A stretch of 64,000 nt of DNA. Origin: Eonycteris spelaea. Its lineage: Eukaryota > Chordata > Mammalia > Chiroptera > Pteropodidae. Position numbers and translations under genes: made by a program. Positions within the stretch are counted from its first letter, which is position 1, and every line of letters starts with the position of its first letter. The notes under the pieces are model-generated. The model was not told the DNA's origin. It made no database searches and saw nothing but the letters and a program-made list of their open reading frames with translations. Location: positions 1,426,001 to 1,490,000 of the forward strand of contig PUFA01000224.1 of NCBI GenBank assembly GCA_003508835.1, written 5' to 3'. This document shows, piece after piece, positions 51,179-62,341 of this stretch.

Positions 51179-52681
51179 ATGGTGCCCTGGGGTCTTGTGC
51201 TCGGAATCCTGCTGGTGGCTACTGTGGGGTACCTGTGTCTGCTGGGGCTGCTCCGGCAGCACAGGCCCCAAGAACCCCCTCTGGACAAGGGCTCTGTGCC
51301 CTGGCTGGGCCATGCCATGGCTTTCAGGAAGAACATGTTTGAGTTCCTGAAGCAGATGCGGACAAAGCACGGGGACGTGTTCACGGTGCAGCTAGGTGGC
51401 CAGTACTTCACCTTTGTCATGGACCCCCTCTCCTTTGGCCCCATCCTCAAGGATGCACAGAGAAAACTAGACTTTGTGGAGTATGCGGAAAAACTGGTAC
51501 TAAAGGTATTCGGATACCACGCGGTGCCGGGAGACCACCAGATGATACACTCGGCCAGCACCAAGCACCTCATGGGGGATGGCTTGGAGGATCTCAACGA
51601 AACCATGCTGGACAGCTTGTCCTTAGTTATATTGGGCCTTTGAGCCAGAGTCCAGATGCCAGTTGCTGGCATGAGGATGGCCTCTTCCACTTCTGCTACA
51701 ACGCCTTGTTCAAGGCCGGCTACCTGAGCTTGTTTGGCCACACAAAGAATAAGAAGCAGGACTTGCTACAGGCAGAGGAGCTATTTGCACAGTTCCTCAA
51801 GTTTGACCGGCTGTTTCCCAGGTTTGTTTACTCTTTGCTGGGGCCCTGGGAGCGGCTAGAAGTGGGCCGGCTCCAGCGTCTCTTCCACAAGATGCTCTCC
51901 GTGAAACACAATCTGGAGAAGGATGGCGTAAGCAACTGGATTTCTTACATGCTTCAGTTTCTGAGGGAGCACGGAGTAGCCCCAGCCATGCAGGACAAGT
52001 TCAACTTCATGATGCTCTGGGCCTCCCAGGGGAACACGGGGCCTACCTCTTTCTGGGCCCTCTTGTTCCTCCTGAAGGACCCAGAAGCCATGCGGGCTTT
52101 AAGAGAGGAGGCTACCCGGGTCCTGGGAGAGGCCAGGCTGGACGCTGGGCGGTCTTTCAGCGTCAAAGTCCGTGCCTTGCGCCACACCCAGTGCTGGACA
52201 GCGTGATGGAAGAGACGCTGCGGCTGCGGGCTGCGCCCACCCTCCTCAGGGTCGTGAATGGTGACCATATCCTGAAGATGGCCAGTGGGGAGAAGTACCA
52301 GCTCCGCAGTGGGGACACCGTGGCCCTCTTCCCTTACCTCTCAGTGCACATGGACCCCGACATCCACCCCGAGCCCACGGCCTTCAAGCACGACCGCTTC
52401 CTCAACCCGACGGCAGCCGAAAAGTGAACTTCTACAAGGCGGGCACAAAGATTCACCACTACACCATGCCCTGGGGCTCGGGCGTCTCCATCTGCCCTGG
52501 GAGGTTCTTGGCCCTCAGCGAGATGAAGCTCTTCGTCCTGCTCATGATCACACACTTCGACCTGGAGCTGGTGGACCCTGACGCACCTGTGCCGCCCGTG
52601 GACCCCCAGCGCTGGGGCTTTGGCACCACACAGCCCAGCCACGACGTGCGCTTCCGATACCGCCTGCGGCCTCCTGAGTAA
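51179..52681 (+). pseudogene. CYP8B1: CYP8B1 (sterol 12-alpha-hydroxylase), three 1-bp deletions
   Basis: An ER cytochrome P450 that 12-alpha-hydroxylates 7-alpha-hydroxy-4-cholesten-3-one and so decides the ratio of cholic to chenodeoxycholic acid. The gene is intronless, as in other mammals, so this is the native locus. The ATG at 51179 opens an N-terminal membrane anchor (VLGILLVATVGYLCLLGLL). The I-helix region (ASQGNTGPTSFWALL), the E-x-x-R pair (EETLR) and the heme loop PWGSGVSICPGRF with its Cys at 52493-52495 are all present. The reading frame steps back by one base at about 51636-51641, 52183-52189 and 52408-52413, giving three frames and stops at 51643, 52206 and 52427. Adding three bases to the 1503 present gives exactly 501 codons plus stop, the family's usual length, and no other lesion is seen. 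It is either a very recent loss or an artefact of consensus errors. Confidence 0.9.
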
Positions 52682-53107
52682 GCCCTGCCGAGGGCGGGCA
52701 ACGGCCCGGCCAGCGGGGGATTCCTGGGGTCTGAGCTCCGCTGGCCCCTCTGAGGCCCCAGACCCCCAGCAACTACCCCACCCTTTGCTTTGCAGCCCCC
52801 ACTACCTCTGTGATCGTCCTGCTTGCTCTCTGGCCTCCAGCTAGTCACCTCCCAGGCTTAGCGTTCTCTCTTGAAAACACCGTCTCCCACAGCGGGTTCT
52901 GCAGAAACTCCTCTCACAGGACGTCCAGGGCGAGGAAAAATATCTGTGGGCATCTCGGTTTGGGAGATAATTCACGCCTTGACGGGAGCTGCAGTGCAGC
53001 AACTGGTCACCATGAGGAGCGCAGCATCTCGCAAACGTTGGCCTCCGCCCCGGCCCCACTTTATTTTCCCCCTCCATACTCACCCCATGTCCTGTGGAAT
53101 TTATATT

Positions 53108-53450
53108 CTAGAACAGTGGTGTCCAGTATGGGGCGAGCCACATGTGTAATTTTTCGCTTCCTAGTTGACACGTTTTTTTTTTTTAAAAAAAAGAAGCAAT
53201 TAAAAAGTAAAATTCTTTTTTGTAATGTGTTTGACTGAACCCCTAGAGTGGCATTTCAAGTTGTAATCAATATAAAAGTACTAACGAAACATTTTTTTTC
53301 CTTTTTTTTGTATTGTCTTCAGAATCTGGTCTTTTTTTACCTTTTTACGTTTCACCTTTGAGCATGTCTCAATTCAGGCGAGCCCCACCTCGAGAGCCCC
53401 ATGGCCACGTGTGATGAGCGGCCTCCATACTGGATAGAGCAGGCCTAGGG
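53108..53450. mobile_element. MER5-family (hAT-Charlie) element
   Basis: 'cagtggtgtccagtatggggcgagccacatgtg', an AT-rich core, then 'ccatggccacgtgtgatgagcggcctccatactggatagagcagg', form MER5-like mirrored ends just 3' of CYP8B1. Confidence 0.65.
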
Positions 53451-54017
53451 AAAAGCTGCCTTTCAAGTAGGAGTTATTTGAGGTCCCTCCTCGGTGCCCT
53501 CTCTGTACCCCCACCTTGGGGCGAGCTCAGTCTTGCCCTTGGCTTTCACAACCACTGCCGAGCTCAGAGCTCTCTCCTGCCCCAGATCCCCAGTTTCCCC
53601 TTGGTGGACTCCCAACACCTCTGACTCATTTAACCCACTCAGAACTCAGCCTCTGCCACCCGACCCCCTGACCTCCGCCCTGACCACCCCTTCTTCTGCT
53701 TTCCCTGTCTCTCTCTGCTCAGGACACCACCGCCCACCCCAGCCCCAAGGAAGATAAAGAGGAGAGGCCCTCGTCCCCTCCTTTTCTCTCACCCACATAC
53801 CCTCAGGTTCCAGTTCTGTCAGCTCGATGCCTGTGGCGCCTCTGAAACCGTGCCCCCTCTTCCCTGCCCCTGCTGTCATTCTTACATCTCAGAACTCAAG
53901 TGCTTTCCTCCCCACCAGGCCTGCCAGGGCCCCGTCCAGCCTAATGCCAGACCTTTCCCTGAAAGCGCCTCTAATTGTCACTCTTTTTATTTTCTGGCTC
54001 CCCATCCCTTTCACAGA

Positions 54018-54471
54018 CCTGACATTTAAATTGTGTCATATTTGGTTCCCAAATTGTTCATCCCGTGCAATTCAGCTTTGCCAGCTCTCCCCAACGGAAC
54101 TGTCTAGAAAGCAAGGTCGTTTGCTTTTACTGCCAACCCCCATGCCGGCGACTCCTGGAAGCCTTCTGCCAGCTGGCCCATTCCATCCTCCGCCCAGAGA
54201 TGGTCTCCACCCCAGGGGCTTCCCTAGCACCGTCACTATCACAGCACATTGTGATACACACTATGTGTCCTTGCTTTTTGTGTCCTGGTTGCCTCCTCCT
54301 GTCCCCTTCCCCAGACTGGAGCCCATAGGGCTTGGTATCTTATTCTCGTCATCTCTGACACCCACTTCCATAAATGTAGATTAAATGATAGAAACTTGAC
54401 TTCCGGTCTCGGCTAATTTACTTCAGTCCTCAGATGATTTCCTTCCCCGCGGCCCTCACTCAGCTTTCAGG
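54018..54471 (+). repeat. Left arm of an inverted repeat (~450 bp)
   Basis: Matches the reverse complement of 61667-62112 over its whole length, roughly 90% or better by eye, with one 11-base gap. The match ends abruptly at cagctttcagg on one side and fades at the other. The repeat class is unknown; parts resemble an L2-like 3' end. An open frame seen in both copies is probably incidental. Confidence 0.85.
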
Positions 54472-55180
54472 ACTATGAACTAGAAACAATCCCGGTGTCC
54501 AGACATAACAACCAGGGCGGGGACAGGATGAGAGGGTGCTGCTGCCAGACCTGTAGCCGGCTGAAGGTAGGGGGACCCTAGCTAGGGCTGGGACATGATG
54601 GGGAGTGTCCGTGGGAGCGGGAGGGTCCTGGAGAAGAGAGGCCCCTGCAGCAAGAACCTCCTGCAAGGACCATCCAGTGGGGCTTTTCTCTGTTACTCCT
54701 GTCCTGCATCTCTGACTGGCCTCTTCCTTTCTCTGGAGGTCGTTGTTCTGACATGAGTTTTGCCCGAATAATATGCTATTAGAGTAGGCAGGGGCCTGGG
54801 CTGGGGACAGGAGTCTGTCCCCATTAGCTATGTAACTCTGGGCTAGGGCCCACCTTTCTCTGGGTCTAGCTGCCCCAACATGATGATGTCTGCCTGGTAA
54901 GAGCTTTGACTGGCTAGGGGAAGACAGGCCATCCCATCCTGTTCCACAAGAGGCCAGGAGCACAGGAGAGGGAGAAGAGGGCTGGGAGGCTGGGAGCCAC
55001 CCATGGGGAGCTGCCCGACAACCTGCCCACAAGTCAGGTCTTGCGCCAGAGCAGGTGGGGATGGGGCAAAGAGGTGGGGCTTGCGCACACCCCCTGGACC
55101 TTGCTCAGACCTAAGTGCTGTGTCCCGTCCTTTCACCCACACTGAAGGAATATGGATCAGGAGCCTGGGCTGTAGACCGG

Positions 55181-55185
55181 CTGGG
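55181..55185. repeat. ERV target-site duplication, left copy (CTGGG)
   Basis: CTGGG just before the TG that begins the 5' LTR is matched by CTGGG at 59840-59844, just after the CA of the 3' LTR. Confidence 0.6.
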
Positions 55186-55493
55186 TGTGGGTCCCAGGCC
55201 TGGGTGTGACCCAGGCTCATGGCTAGAGATAGGACCCCAGATTTAGAATGTGACACTCACACGTAGGGCGCCCGCGCCTAACTTACGCACGTCCGGGCCA
55301 GCTTCTTGCATCACGCATGCGTGGCAGAAGGCCGCCGCTGTTCTCTGCCGTACACAAAGCCCGTGCGGGCCCCTAGCACAGGACACACTCTCTCCAACCA
55401 AGCTGGTGCCCGCCGTGTCCTTCCCACGTCGCTCCTGGGCGTTCTGGGGCGTCTCCCACCGACACCTTCCCTTCTCCATCAGCTCCGTGCTGA
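55186..55493 (+). mobile_element. 5' LTR of endogenous retrovirus
   Basis: A direct repeat of 59521-59839. It starts TGTGGGTCCCAGG. The shared core includes ttgcatcacgcatgcgtgg and agaaggccgc, and the end is cttcccttctccatcagctc. The two LTRs differ at roughly one base in five by eye, so the insertion is old. Confidence 0.9.
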
Positions 55494-55699
55494 CTCGTGG
55501 CGGAGCTGCAGGATAAGGCGAGTGCGGCCCCCAGGGCTCTGTATGGTCCTGGGTGGGGGACGTGTGTGCCCCCCACCCCACCCCACCCCGCACTCCCAGT
55601 GGTATCCCGTGGCTGCGTACCTGGCTACGCGGATGCCCCTGAGGATTGGGGTGCAGTGAAGCCACGTCCGAAGGATGTGCAGAAAGCCCTGGCGTTGCC

Positions 55700-56850
55700 G
55701 GAGCCGCATGTCCCAACTGCTCACTGAAAGGCAGCGGGGTCGGTGGCCTGGCTGTTGCCGGCAGAGCCGCGGCAGGCCAGCCTGGAGGTTCAGGACGAGC
55801 CTCCGCGGGTGCAGCAGCTGCGACGTCAGGAGGAAGCCCTGGAAAAGTGGTTGGTGGCAGCGGAACACGTGCTGCAGGACCCCGAAGGGTCGCCGCCATC
55901 GTCCTGGTCGGGGAATCCACCAGACACCGCGGCAGGCACGGCCGGGGATGCGCAGCAGGTGGAAGCGGAAGCCTTGGCCGCAGGGGTGGGGCCCAGCTGG
56001 AGGCACCCCCACCCACCCCCCAGGCTAAAAAGCATGTCGCCTTGATTCAGTACACCACCGCCGAACGCCGGGACTTGACGAAACAGGTACGTCAGGGAGC
56101 CGGGGAGACCGTTCCGGGTGGCTGCTGCGGCTGTGGGAAGATGGGGCCAAGGGCTGAATCGTCTCCCCGAAAGATGGCTCAGCTGGCTTCCGTAATGGGG
56201 ATACTGTCCCTCCACCAGCGCCCCAGAATGTGGCGCGCCCGGCTCGGGGTGCGAGTAATCCCTCCCTCCCTGACCAGCTGGCTCATGTCGGCTGCACGGA
56301 CAGTGTGGGTCGACCCGGGGAGCTGCCAGAGACAGTGAGCAGACGGACCACATACTTAGATCTGGTCCAGGCAACTGGGGAAATGGGCACGTGAGAGATG
56401 AGGTTCCGCACCCAGTACACTAGCCCGATGCAGAGGTATTTACACCCCCTATGAAGGACTCGATCTTGACCCCTGGCCCAGCCAGTACTTCTGTCACCGT
56501 GGAAGCACCGCTGGCCCCTTACGTGGATAGGTGGATCCACGGGTAACGTCCTCCCTGGCTAGGTTGGGCATGTGGAAGTGAAACACAAGGGGCTCCTAAG
56601 CACCTGCTATACCAGCCCCTGCCCGCCTAAACCAGCCAGCGCATGGATGGAGGCCTGGCTGAAAAAGGGGGGCGGGTGGCAGAGCAGCCCCCAGCCCACA
56701 GGCGAAAGTGAGGAAGTGAGCCGTAAGCAGATGTGGTTTGATCTCCTCGCGCCAGGGGTCCTGCAGGAAAGACTGAGCAGCAACCTAATGAAGAGCTAGC
56801 TGCTGGCTGCGCCCTGGCCAGCAGTTCACTCCTGTTCCCAGGAAAGCCGC
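55700..56850 (+). pseudogene. ERV gag-like remnant
   Basis: A frame near 55743 holds a heptad-like charged stretch (RVQQLRRQEEALEKW). A later frame near 56640-56800 has an M-E-A-W-L-K-K-G type segment. Several frame changes separate them. The nucleic-acid-binding part is not clearly seen. Assignment rests mainly on position between the 5' LTR and protease. Confidence 0.5.
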
Positions 56851-56929
56851 AGCCTGCGAGGTGCGGCTGGCAGATTACCTCCCTGATTAGGGGTTAGGCT
56901 GGCACACCCTGTTGGCGGGGAGCCGGATG

Positions 56930-57290
56930 ACGTGTGGAACTGACTATACATTGGTCGCCCCCGCAATGTGCAGAGGGTATTAGCCCTCCTGGACACGGGT
57001 GCCGACAGCGCCCTGCTTTATGGGAATCCGGACAAGTTTTCCGGGCCACTGCAACCGTAGAAGGGTATGGGGGTCGAATCATCCGTGCGGCAGGTTCCTG
57101 TGACACTGGGTGTCGGCAGATTGCCCCCTTGGACTTACCAAGTGTACATGTCCCCACACAGGAGCACATTTTGGGGACTGATGTTTTGCGAGGCTTGACT
57201 GTGAATACCACTGCTGGTGAATTCTGCCTTTGCATCCGAGTGGTGCAAACTATCATCTGGGGACATCCACACCATGCCCGTTAGTGTTGC
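56930..57290 (+). pseudogene. ERV protease remnant
   Basis: The aspartic protease signature L-D-T-G-A-D-S-A is encoded at 56989-57012. A downstream I-L-G-T-D-V-L block fits the conserved second half of retroviral proteases. The flanking frame is broken. Confidence 0.8.
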
Positions 57291-57750
57291 ACAGGCTACC
57301 TGGGTAGTGAACACAAAACAGGATCGCCTGCCGGGTGGCCGTGAGGAAATAGGATGCATCGTTCTGAAGCTGGAAGCAGCCGGTGCCGTTTGTCCTACTC
57401 ATAGCCCGTACCACTCCCCCGTGTGGCCGGTGAAGAAGCCGGACACCTCACGGTGCATGACGGTTGACTAGTGGGAGCTGAATAAGGTTAAGCTGCCCCT
57501 GCATGCGGCCACACCGAATGTCTCAGACATTATGGATGGGTTGTCACATGAACTGGGATGATACCATTATGTGGTGAACTTGGCAAATGCCTTTCTCTCT
57601 ATTGCCCTAGCTCCAGAAAGTCAAGAACAGTTTACCTTCACCTGGGAAGGGCAACGGTGGACATTTCTCATCCTTTCCCAGGGCTATCTGCACAGCCCTA
57701 CCCTGGGTCATGGTCTCGTGGCTTTAGATGTAGCCACGGGGAAGTGACTG
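57291..57750 (+). pseudogene. ERV reverse transcriptase, 5' part only
   Basis: Encodes the fingers/palm landmarks P-Y-H-S-P-V-W-P-V-K-K-P-D, T-V-D-Y, E-L-N-K-V and Y-L-H-S-P. It carries at least two in-frame stops (near 57471 and 57560) and ends before the catalytic Y-x-D-D region. The rest of RT, RNase H and most of integrase are missing. Confidence 0.85.
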
Positions 57751-57829
57751 CCCGCAGTGCACTTGTATCATTACACTGCAGGCCTGGGCCCGCACCACCG
57801 GCAGCTGGGAGGGTAGAATGATTCAACTG

Positions 57830-58060
57830 GCTTGCTGAAGGACAAAATGCATGCCTTGGGCCCGGGCTGGGGCCGTTGGTACACTAACCTCGCACAGGCT
57901 ATACGCCTTCTGAACGAGCAGCCCTGGAGAACGGGCTTGTCTCCCCTTGACAGGATTGTAACAGGCTTGCCGCGGGCTATCAGGGTGTGCCTGGGCACCA
58001 CTGCTAAACAGCTCTTGCCCTGGGCCTACCAAGGGGCTTTGGTCTTGCTGGCAGGTAAAC
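57830..58060 (+). pseudogene. ERV integrase C-terminal remnant
   Basis: A segment with a conserved N-E-Q-P-W-R-T-G-L-S-P-L-D pattern, typical of the region after the integrase core. The core itself is absent, so the deletion lies between about 57750 and 57850. Confidence 0.65.
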
Positions 58061-59516
58061 GGTCACCTGGTTGTGGCCCTAGACTATCCAGTGGCCCTGG
58101 TGGAGCAGCCCTGGGGACAGGGCTTACGCCATGGGTTGCGGGTAGAACCCTGGATTTGTATTTGGCCCACACCCTTGCGAGTGTCACTCCGATGACTGCA
58201 GAGGGTTCACTGTTAACGGGGAGTTTTGTCCTCAGCCTCTGGCCCATTCCTCTATACTGTGACGCTGGCGGAGATCCCCTGGCCGCTACCCTTGGAGAAA
58301 CTGTGTGGTACCAAGCCAGGGGCAGCTCCTCTCCGGGCCACCCTTTTATCTCAAGATGGGCAAGTGGCCTGTGTCTTCCCAGAAGGATGGGACTTGCCCC
58401 TAATGGTCCCTTTGTCTGCTCTATCCTATCACCCGCCCGACAGCAGAGAACAGTGTCATGTCCTGGGCTCATGTGTTTGCTGCTGTCCACTTCCCGCGGC
58501 CGGGTGGGTACTGAACTTCCAGTGGAAGCAGCCGAGGGACGTGCCTCTGGCTACGGCTGAGAACTGGACGTGGCTGCACACCTGGAGCACCACACCTGAA
58601 TGGGACCAGCGACGGCGGGCCATGGAAGTGCTGCTCCGCCGTATCATCGCAACTCCCCACCCTTCATGGGCCATGCCGTTTCCAGTGGGTGGGCGTGGCT
58701 GGCGGGACACACGGGGAGCTGCGGAGGCAGGCCTCCCACCGCGCAGAACAAGTGAGATCTGCGCCAGCCGCATCACGGGGTGGCTACCCCCGCTGTGCGC
58801 TAACACCACCCTTGCTCGTATCTCCAAGGTCCGGTGGAAGGGGCAACTGCGGTTGACTAGCGGGTACTGCGGCCGGCCCTACTTGCCAGCAGATTGGACA
58901 AGCTGTTGCACCTGGGGACGTCCATATTTATCTGGACGTGTATTGCCTCCGTTGCCCAAGTTGCCTCGTAGTTGGGATCCTGTATATCACTGCTGGCACT
59001 GGCAGAAACGGGCAGCATGTGGTTCTACCCTCTGGCGTTATTCATTCCAGGGGTGAGATCCATAGATGTAGAACTGCAGGGAGAGGCTCTAGCCAGGCAC
59101 GCCGCACAGGATCGAACGCTATGCGTCCGGCCATAACCCATCTAATGGATGAAAACATGCAGATGAGGAAAGTAGCTCTACAAAGCCACATGGCCCTCGA
59201 CCTCCTAACTGCTACCCAGGGCGGCACCTGTGCCCTACTCCATGTAGAATGCTGTGTCTACATTCCTGATCAGGCCGACCAGGCACAGGCAGCCCTCCAG
59301 GAAAGGGATGCTGAAGTCCAGCCTCCATGCCCTGGGAGAAGTCCCCTTGACAACTTGGTGGAAGTCCTGGGGTCCTCCTGGCGGTGGGCAGTAGTCATCC
59401 TAGCCTTTGTAGCCTGTAGCTTGGTAGTATTTTGTTGTTCTTTATATTGTTGTTGTGGACTGTGGGCCCAGGATAGCGCCCTCTGGTCCAGATCCCTCAC
59501 CATGACCCTGTAGGGG
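58060..59516 (+). pseudogene. ERV env remnant (SU and TM parts in different frames)
   Basis: The surface part runs open from 58226 to 59056. The transmembrane part runs open in another frame from 58938 to 59513. It holds a C-x6-C-C motif (Cys at 59229, paired Cys at 59250-59255), a conserved region just before it, a hydrophobic anchor (about 59385-59460) and a short Cys-rich tail. No complete single-frame env is present. Confidence 0.8.
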
Positions 59517-59520
59517 TGAG

Positions 59521-59839
59521 TGTGGGTCCCAGGTCTGGCTGTGATCCAGGCCCACGGCAAGGGATGGGACCCCGGATTTAGAATGCGACTCTCACGTAGT
59601 AGGGCGCCTGCGTCTACCTTCTGTACGTACGATTCCGCTTCTTGCATCACGCATGCGTGGCAGAAGGCCGCTGCTGTTCTCTGCTGTACGTAAAGCGCGT
59701 GCGGGCCCCTAGTGCTGGAGCGCGCTCCCCGCAACCAAGCTGGCACCTGCTGTGTCCTTCCCACGTCGGCTCCTGGTGCGTTCTTTCAACAGGGCGTCTC
59801 CCCACGACACTTCCCTTCTCCATCAGCTCGGCGCTGGCA
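59521..59839 (+). mobile_element. 3' LTR of endogenous retrovirus
   Basis: Begins TGTGGGTCCC after a short purine-rich stretch (aggggtgag) and ends GCTGGCA, followed by CTGGG (target duplication). It parallels the 5' LTR throughout. Confidence 0.9.
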
Positions 59840-59844
59840 CTGGG

Positions 59845-61666
59845 GAAGGGCTGGCGGCCCAAGTCCAGAGTCAAGGCTGAGACGTCTCAACCGAGAGTGA
59901 CCACGGGCAGCTCTCCCAGGAACTTCAAGGATCCGGTCATCTGTTTGAGAGCATGCCTGGGCCGGCGAGCCTCGGTGGGTCAGGTATGAGGTGACTACAA
60001 GGGTCCCGCCTCACAGCCAGGGATGGCCACCATAACGACAGGCCTCCCAGGAGTGCTGAGCGCCTGGGGTTAGAGTGCGCAGTAGAGGCCAACACCCACT
60101 GCTGCTGGCACCTGCCGGCAAGGCAGGGGCCCCTGGCACCCGTGGTTCTACGCCTCTACATGGGGACTGCTGGAGACACCTCTACAAGGGCCACCCCTCC
60201 TTCCTCAGCAAAGGCCTTGAGGCGGTAGGAAGGCTGAGACCCCCAAGGACATCCAGACACTACTTGTCCTGGCACAGCAGTTCTGTCCCCCAATTCTTCA
60301 TGTCTGCATCAACACTTTTTTTCTCATAGAAAAACCCACTGTGTGTATTTTCTGAGGACAGCTTATATAGCAAAGCAAGATCAGGGATGACATGCCAATG
60401 GTGGGATGGCAGGCGCCTAGAAAGAAAAGAATGCTTTCCGAGGCAGTAACTGCGTGAATGCTCTCATGCTTCACAGGGTGGAGACAGGGCAACCCCGCTG
60501 GCAGGCAGAGCCACGCCTGACCTTCTCCCAGGTCAGCTGTGGGAAGAGCCTACCTTGCCTCCCAGCCTGAGGGCCACGATAATCCTGATGGCTTTCCTGA
60601 GAGCCCTAGGGGAGGTTTGGCCATGTGGGCAGGGAGCCAAGCCTTCGGGCAGACAGAGAGCAGCAGAAGGGACCAAAGTCCAGGCTGGGAAGTCAGGTTG
60701 GATGGAGAGAACTCTGTCCTGGCCTGGGCGGTGACAGCCCCCTCCAGCTCACTCCTGGATCAGTGCCAGCGTGCCTTCTCCAAACTGCACTGCAGTCGGA
60801 GTCCCCACTATGGTCAGCTGCAGTATCTGGCAACCGGGACAACGAGAGTGACCAATAGGTCACCTGCCAGCCCTTTTCCTCTCCTTTGTGCACAGGCTTC
60901 AGGGCACTTCTTACACACCCACTGTTTGCAGAGGGCACCCACTCATATTTACACAGCTAGAGAGACACGCATAGGAACACACAGAAAACCTGTGCGCAGA
61001 TACCCAGAGCCATGCAGACATAGTGACACATTTGCGTCAGACCCACATGCACAGCCACATGAACTACTCATAGCCCACAAAGACACGTACACACAGACTT
61101 CACACACACACACACACACACACACACCCTCTAACAATGCTGGCGACAAGCCTTGCTGGGTGTCCCTTGCATGCCATATCTTGTCCCACCCCATCTGTGC
61201 ATCACGGGCACAAAGTCAAGGACTCTGGCTACGTAGACCCTGTCAGTGCAGCTCCGGCTATCTCTCACCAGTCAGGCTGCCACATGGGCGGGACTAAGGT
61301 CCCTTGAGAGGCAAGACTTCGGGAGCTCTAAAATAACGCCCCATCCCCCACATCCTCAAACAAAGTGCCACCTTCAGATCCAGAGCTCCATTTCCCAGGC
61401 GGCAGAGGGAACTCGGAGTCCTTTCTGACAGTGGGGCATCTACGTCCTTTGGGAGAGAGGGCTGAAGGCTCCAGAGCTGAGAGAGATGGGTGCAGGGACG
61501 GAGACACGGAGTGAAAATCAACGAGGCCAAGGGAGGCGGCATTCAGGGCAGCCCCGCTCAGGACACATGTGCTGCGAGTAAACCATCCGAAGCTCCAAGG
61601 AGGAGAAGAAAGAGCGGGCAGAGGGTCATAGCCTGCTTGATTTGCTATCCATCCATCATTCGCGGG
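59845..61666. other. Intergenic, between ERV and right inverted-repeat arm
   Basis: No gene recognised. It includes a CA microsatellite at 61100-61128. The open frames contain no known domain. Confidence 0.6.
61100..61128. repeat. (CA)n microsatellite
   Basis: A perfect cacaca run of about 28 bases. Confidence 0.9.
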
Positions 61667-62112
61667 CCTGAAAGCTGAGTGAGGGCCGCGGGGAAGGAAA
61701 TGAATGGAGGACGTGAAGTGAATTACCCGAGACCGGAAGTCAGGTTTCCATCATTTAATCTACATTTATGGAATTGAGGTTCAGAGACGAAGGAAGAAGA
61801 TACCAAGCCCTATGGGCTCCAGTCTGGGGAAGGGGACAGGAGGAGGCAACCAGGACACAAAAAGCAAGGACACATAGTGTGTATCACAACGTGCTGTGAT
61901 AGTGATGGTGCTAGGGAAGCCCCCGGGGTGGAGACCATCTCTGGGCGGAGGATGAAACAGACCAGCTTCCAGGAGTCGCCGGCATGGGGGTTGGCAGTAA
62001 AAGCAAGCGACCTTGCTTTCTAGACAGTTCCGTTGGGGAGAGCTGGCAAAGCTGAATTGCACGGGATGAAAAATTTGGGGACCAACAGTGCCACACTTTA
62101 AATAGTGTCCTG
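61667..62112 (-). repeat. Right arm of an inverted repeat (~450 bp)
   Basis: Reverse-complement partner of 54018-54471. It lacks 11 bases present in the left arm and lies directly 3' of the ACKR2 coding end, so it may overlap the ACKR2 3' UTR. Confidence 0.85.
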
Positions 62113-62341
62113 GATGGCAATGAAAACAGCAGAGGTCTGAAGGAGGCCAGAGCGAGCCAGTGCTGCTGATGGCTGAGAACTGAGTTGAGCAACGTGGTCA
62201 CCGAGGCCCTTGGAAAGAGGCCTGAGTGGATGCCCAATGGAGGGGGTCCCATCCGCTCTCACCGGACTGTGGTGTGGCCACTTAGGCTTCCTTTCCCCAC
62301 CCCCCTCGATGGGGAAGTCCTCAGCCTGCTTTTCCCTAAGG

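Larger units (their letters stand above)
55494..59520 (+). mobile_element. Endogenous retrovirus internal region (gag-pro-pol-env remnants)
   Basis: The order gag-like, protease, reverse transcriptase, integrase end, env is retained, with frameshifts, stops and a large pol deletion. No full-length gene remains. With both LTRs the provirus is about 4.65 kb, which is short for a retrovirus. A CX6CC env motif argues for a gamma-like envelope, while the 5-bp duplication would also fit other ERV classes, so the class is left open. Confidence 0.9.

Noticed and set aside
54065..54328. A frame shared by both inverted-repeat arms (begins M-Q-F-S-F)
   Set aside because: Its conservation follows from the DNA duplication. 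It differs by an 11-base gap that changes the frame and shows no known domain.
55243..56016. 257-codon minus-strand frame across the 5' LTR and gag region
   Set aside because: It is antisense to the provirus, runs through the LTR and has proline-rich low-complexity composition, a shadow of GC-rich proviral sequence.
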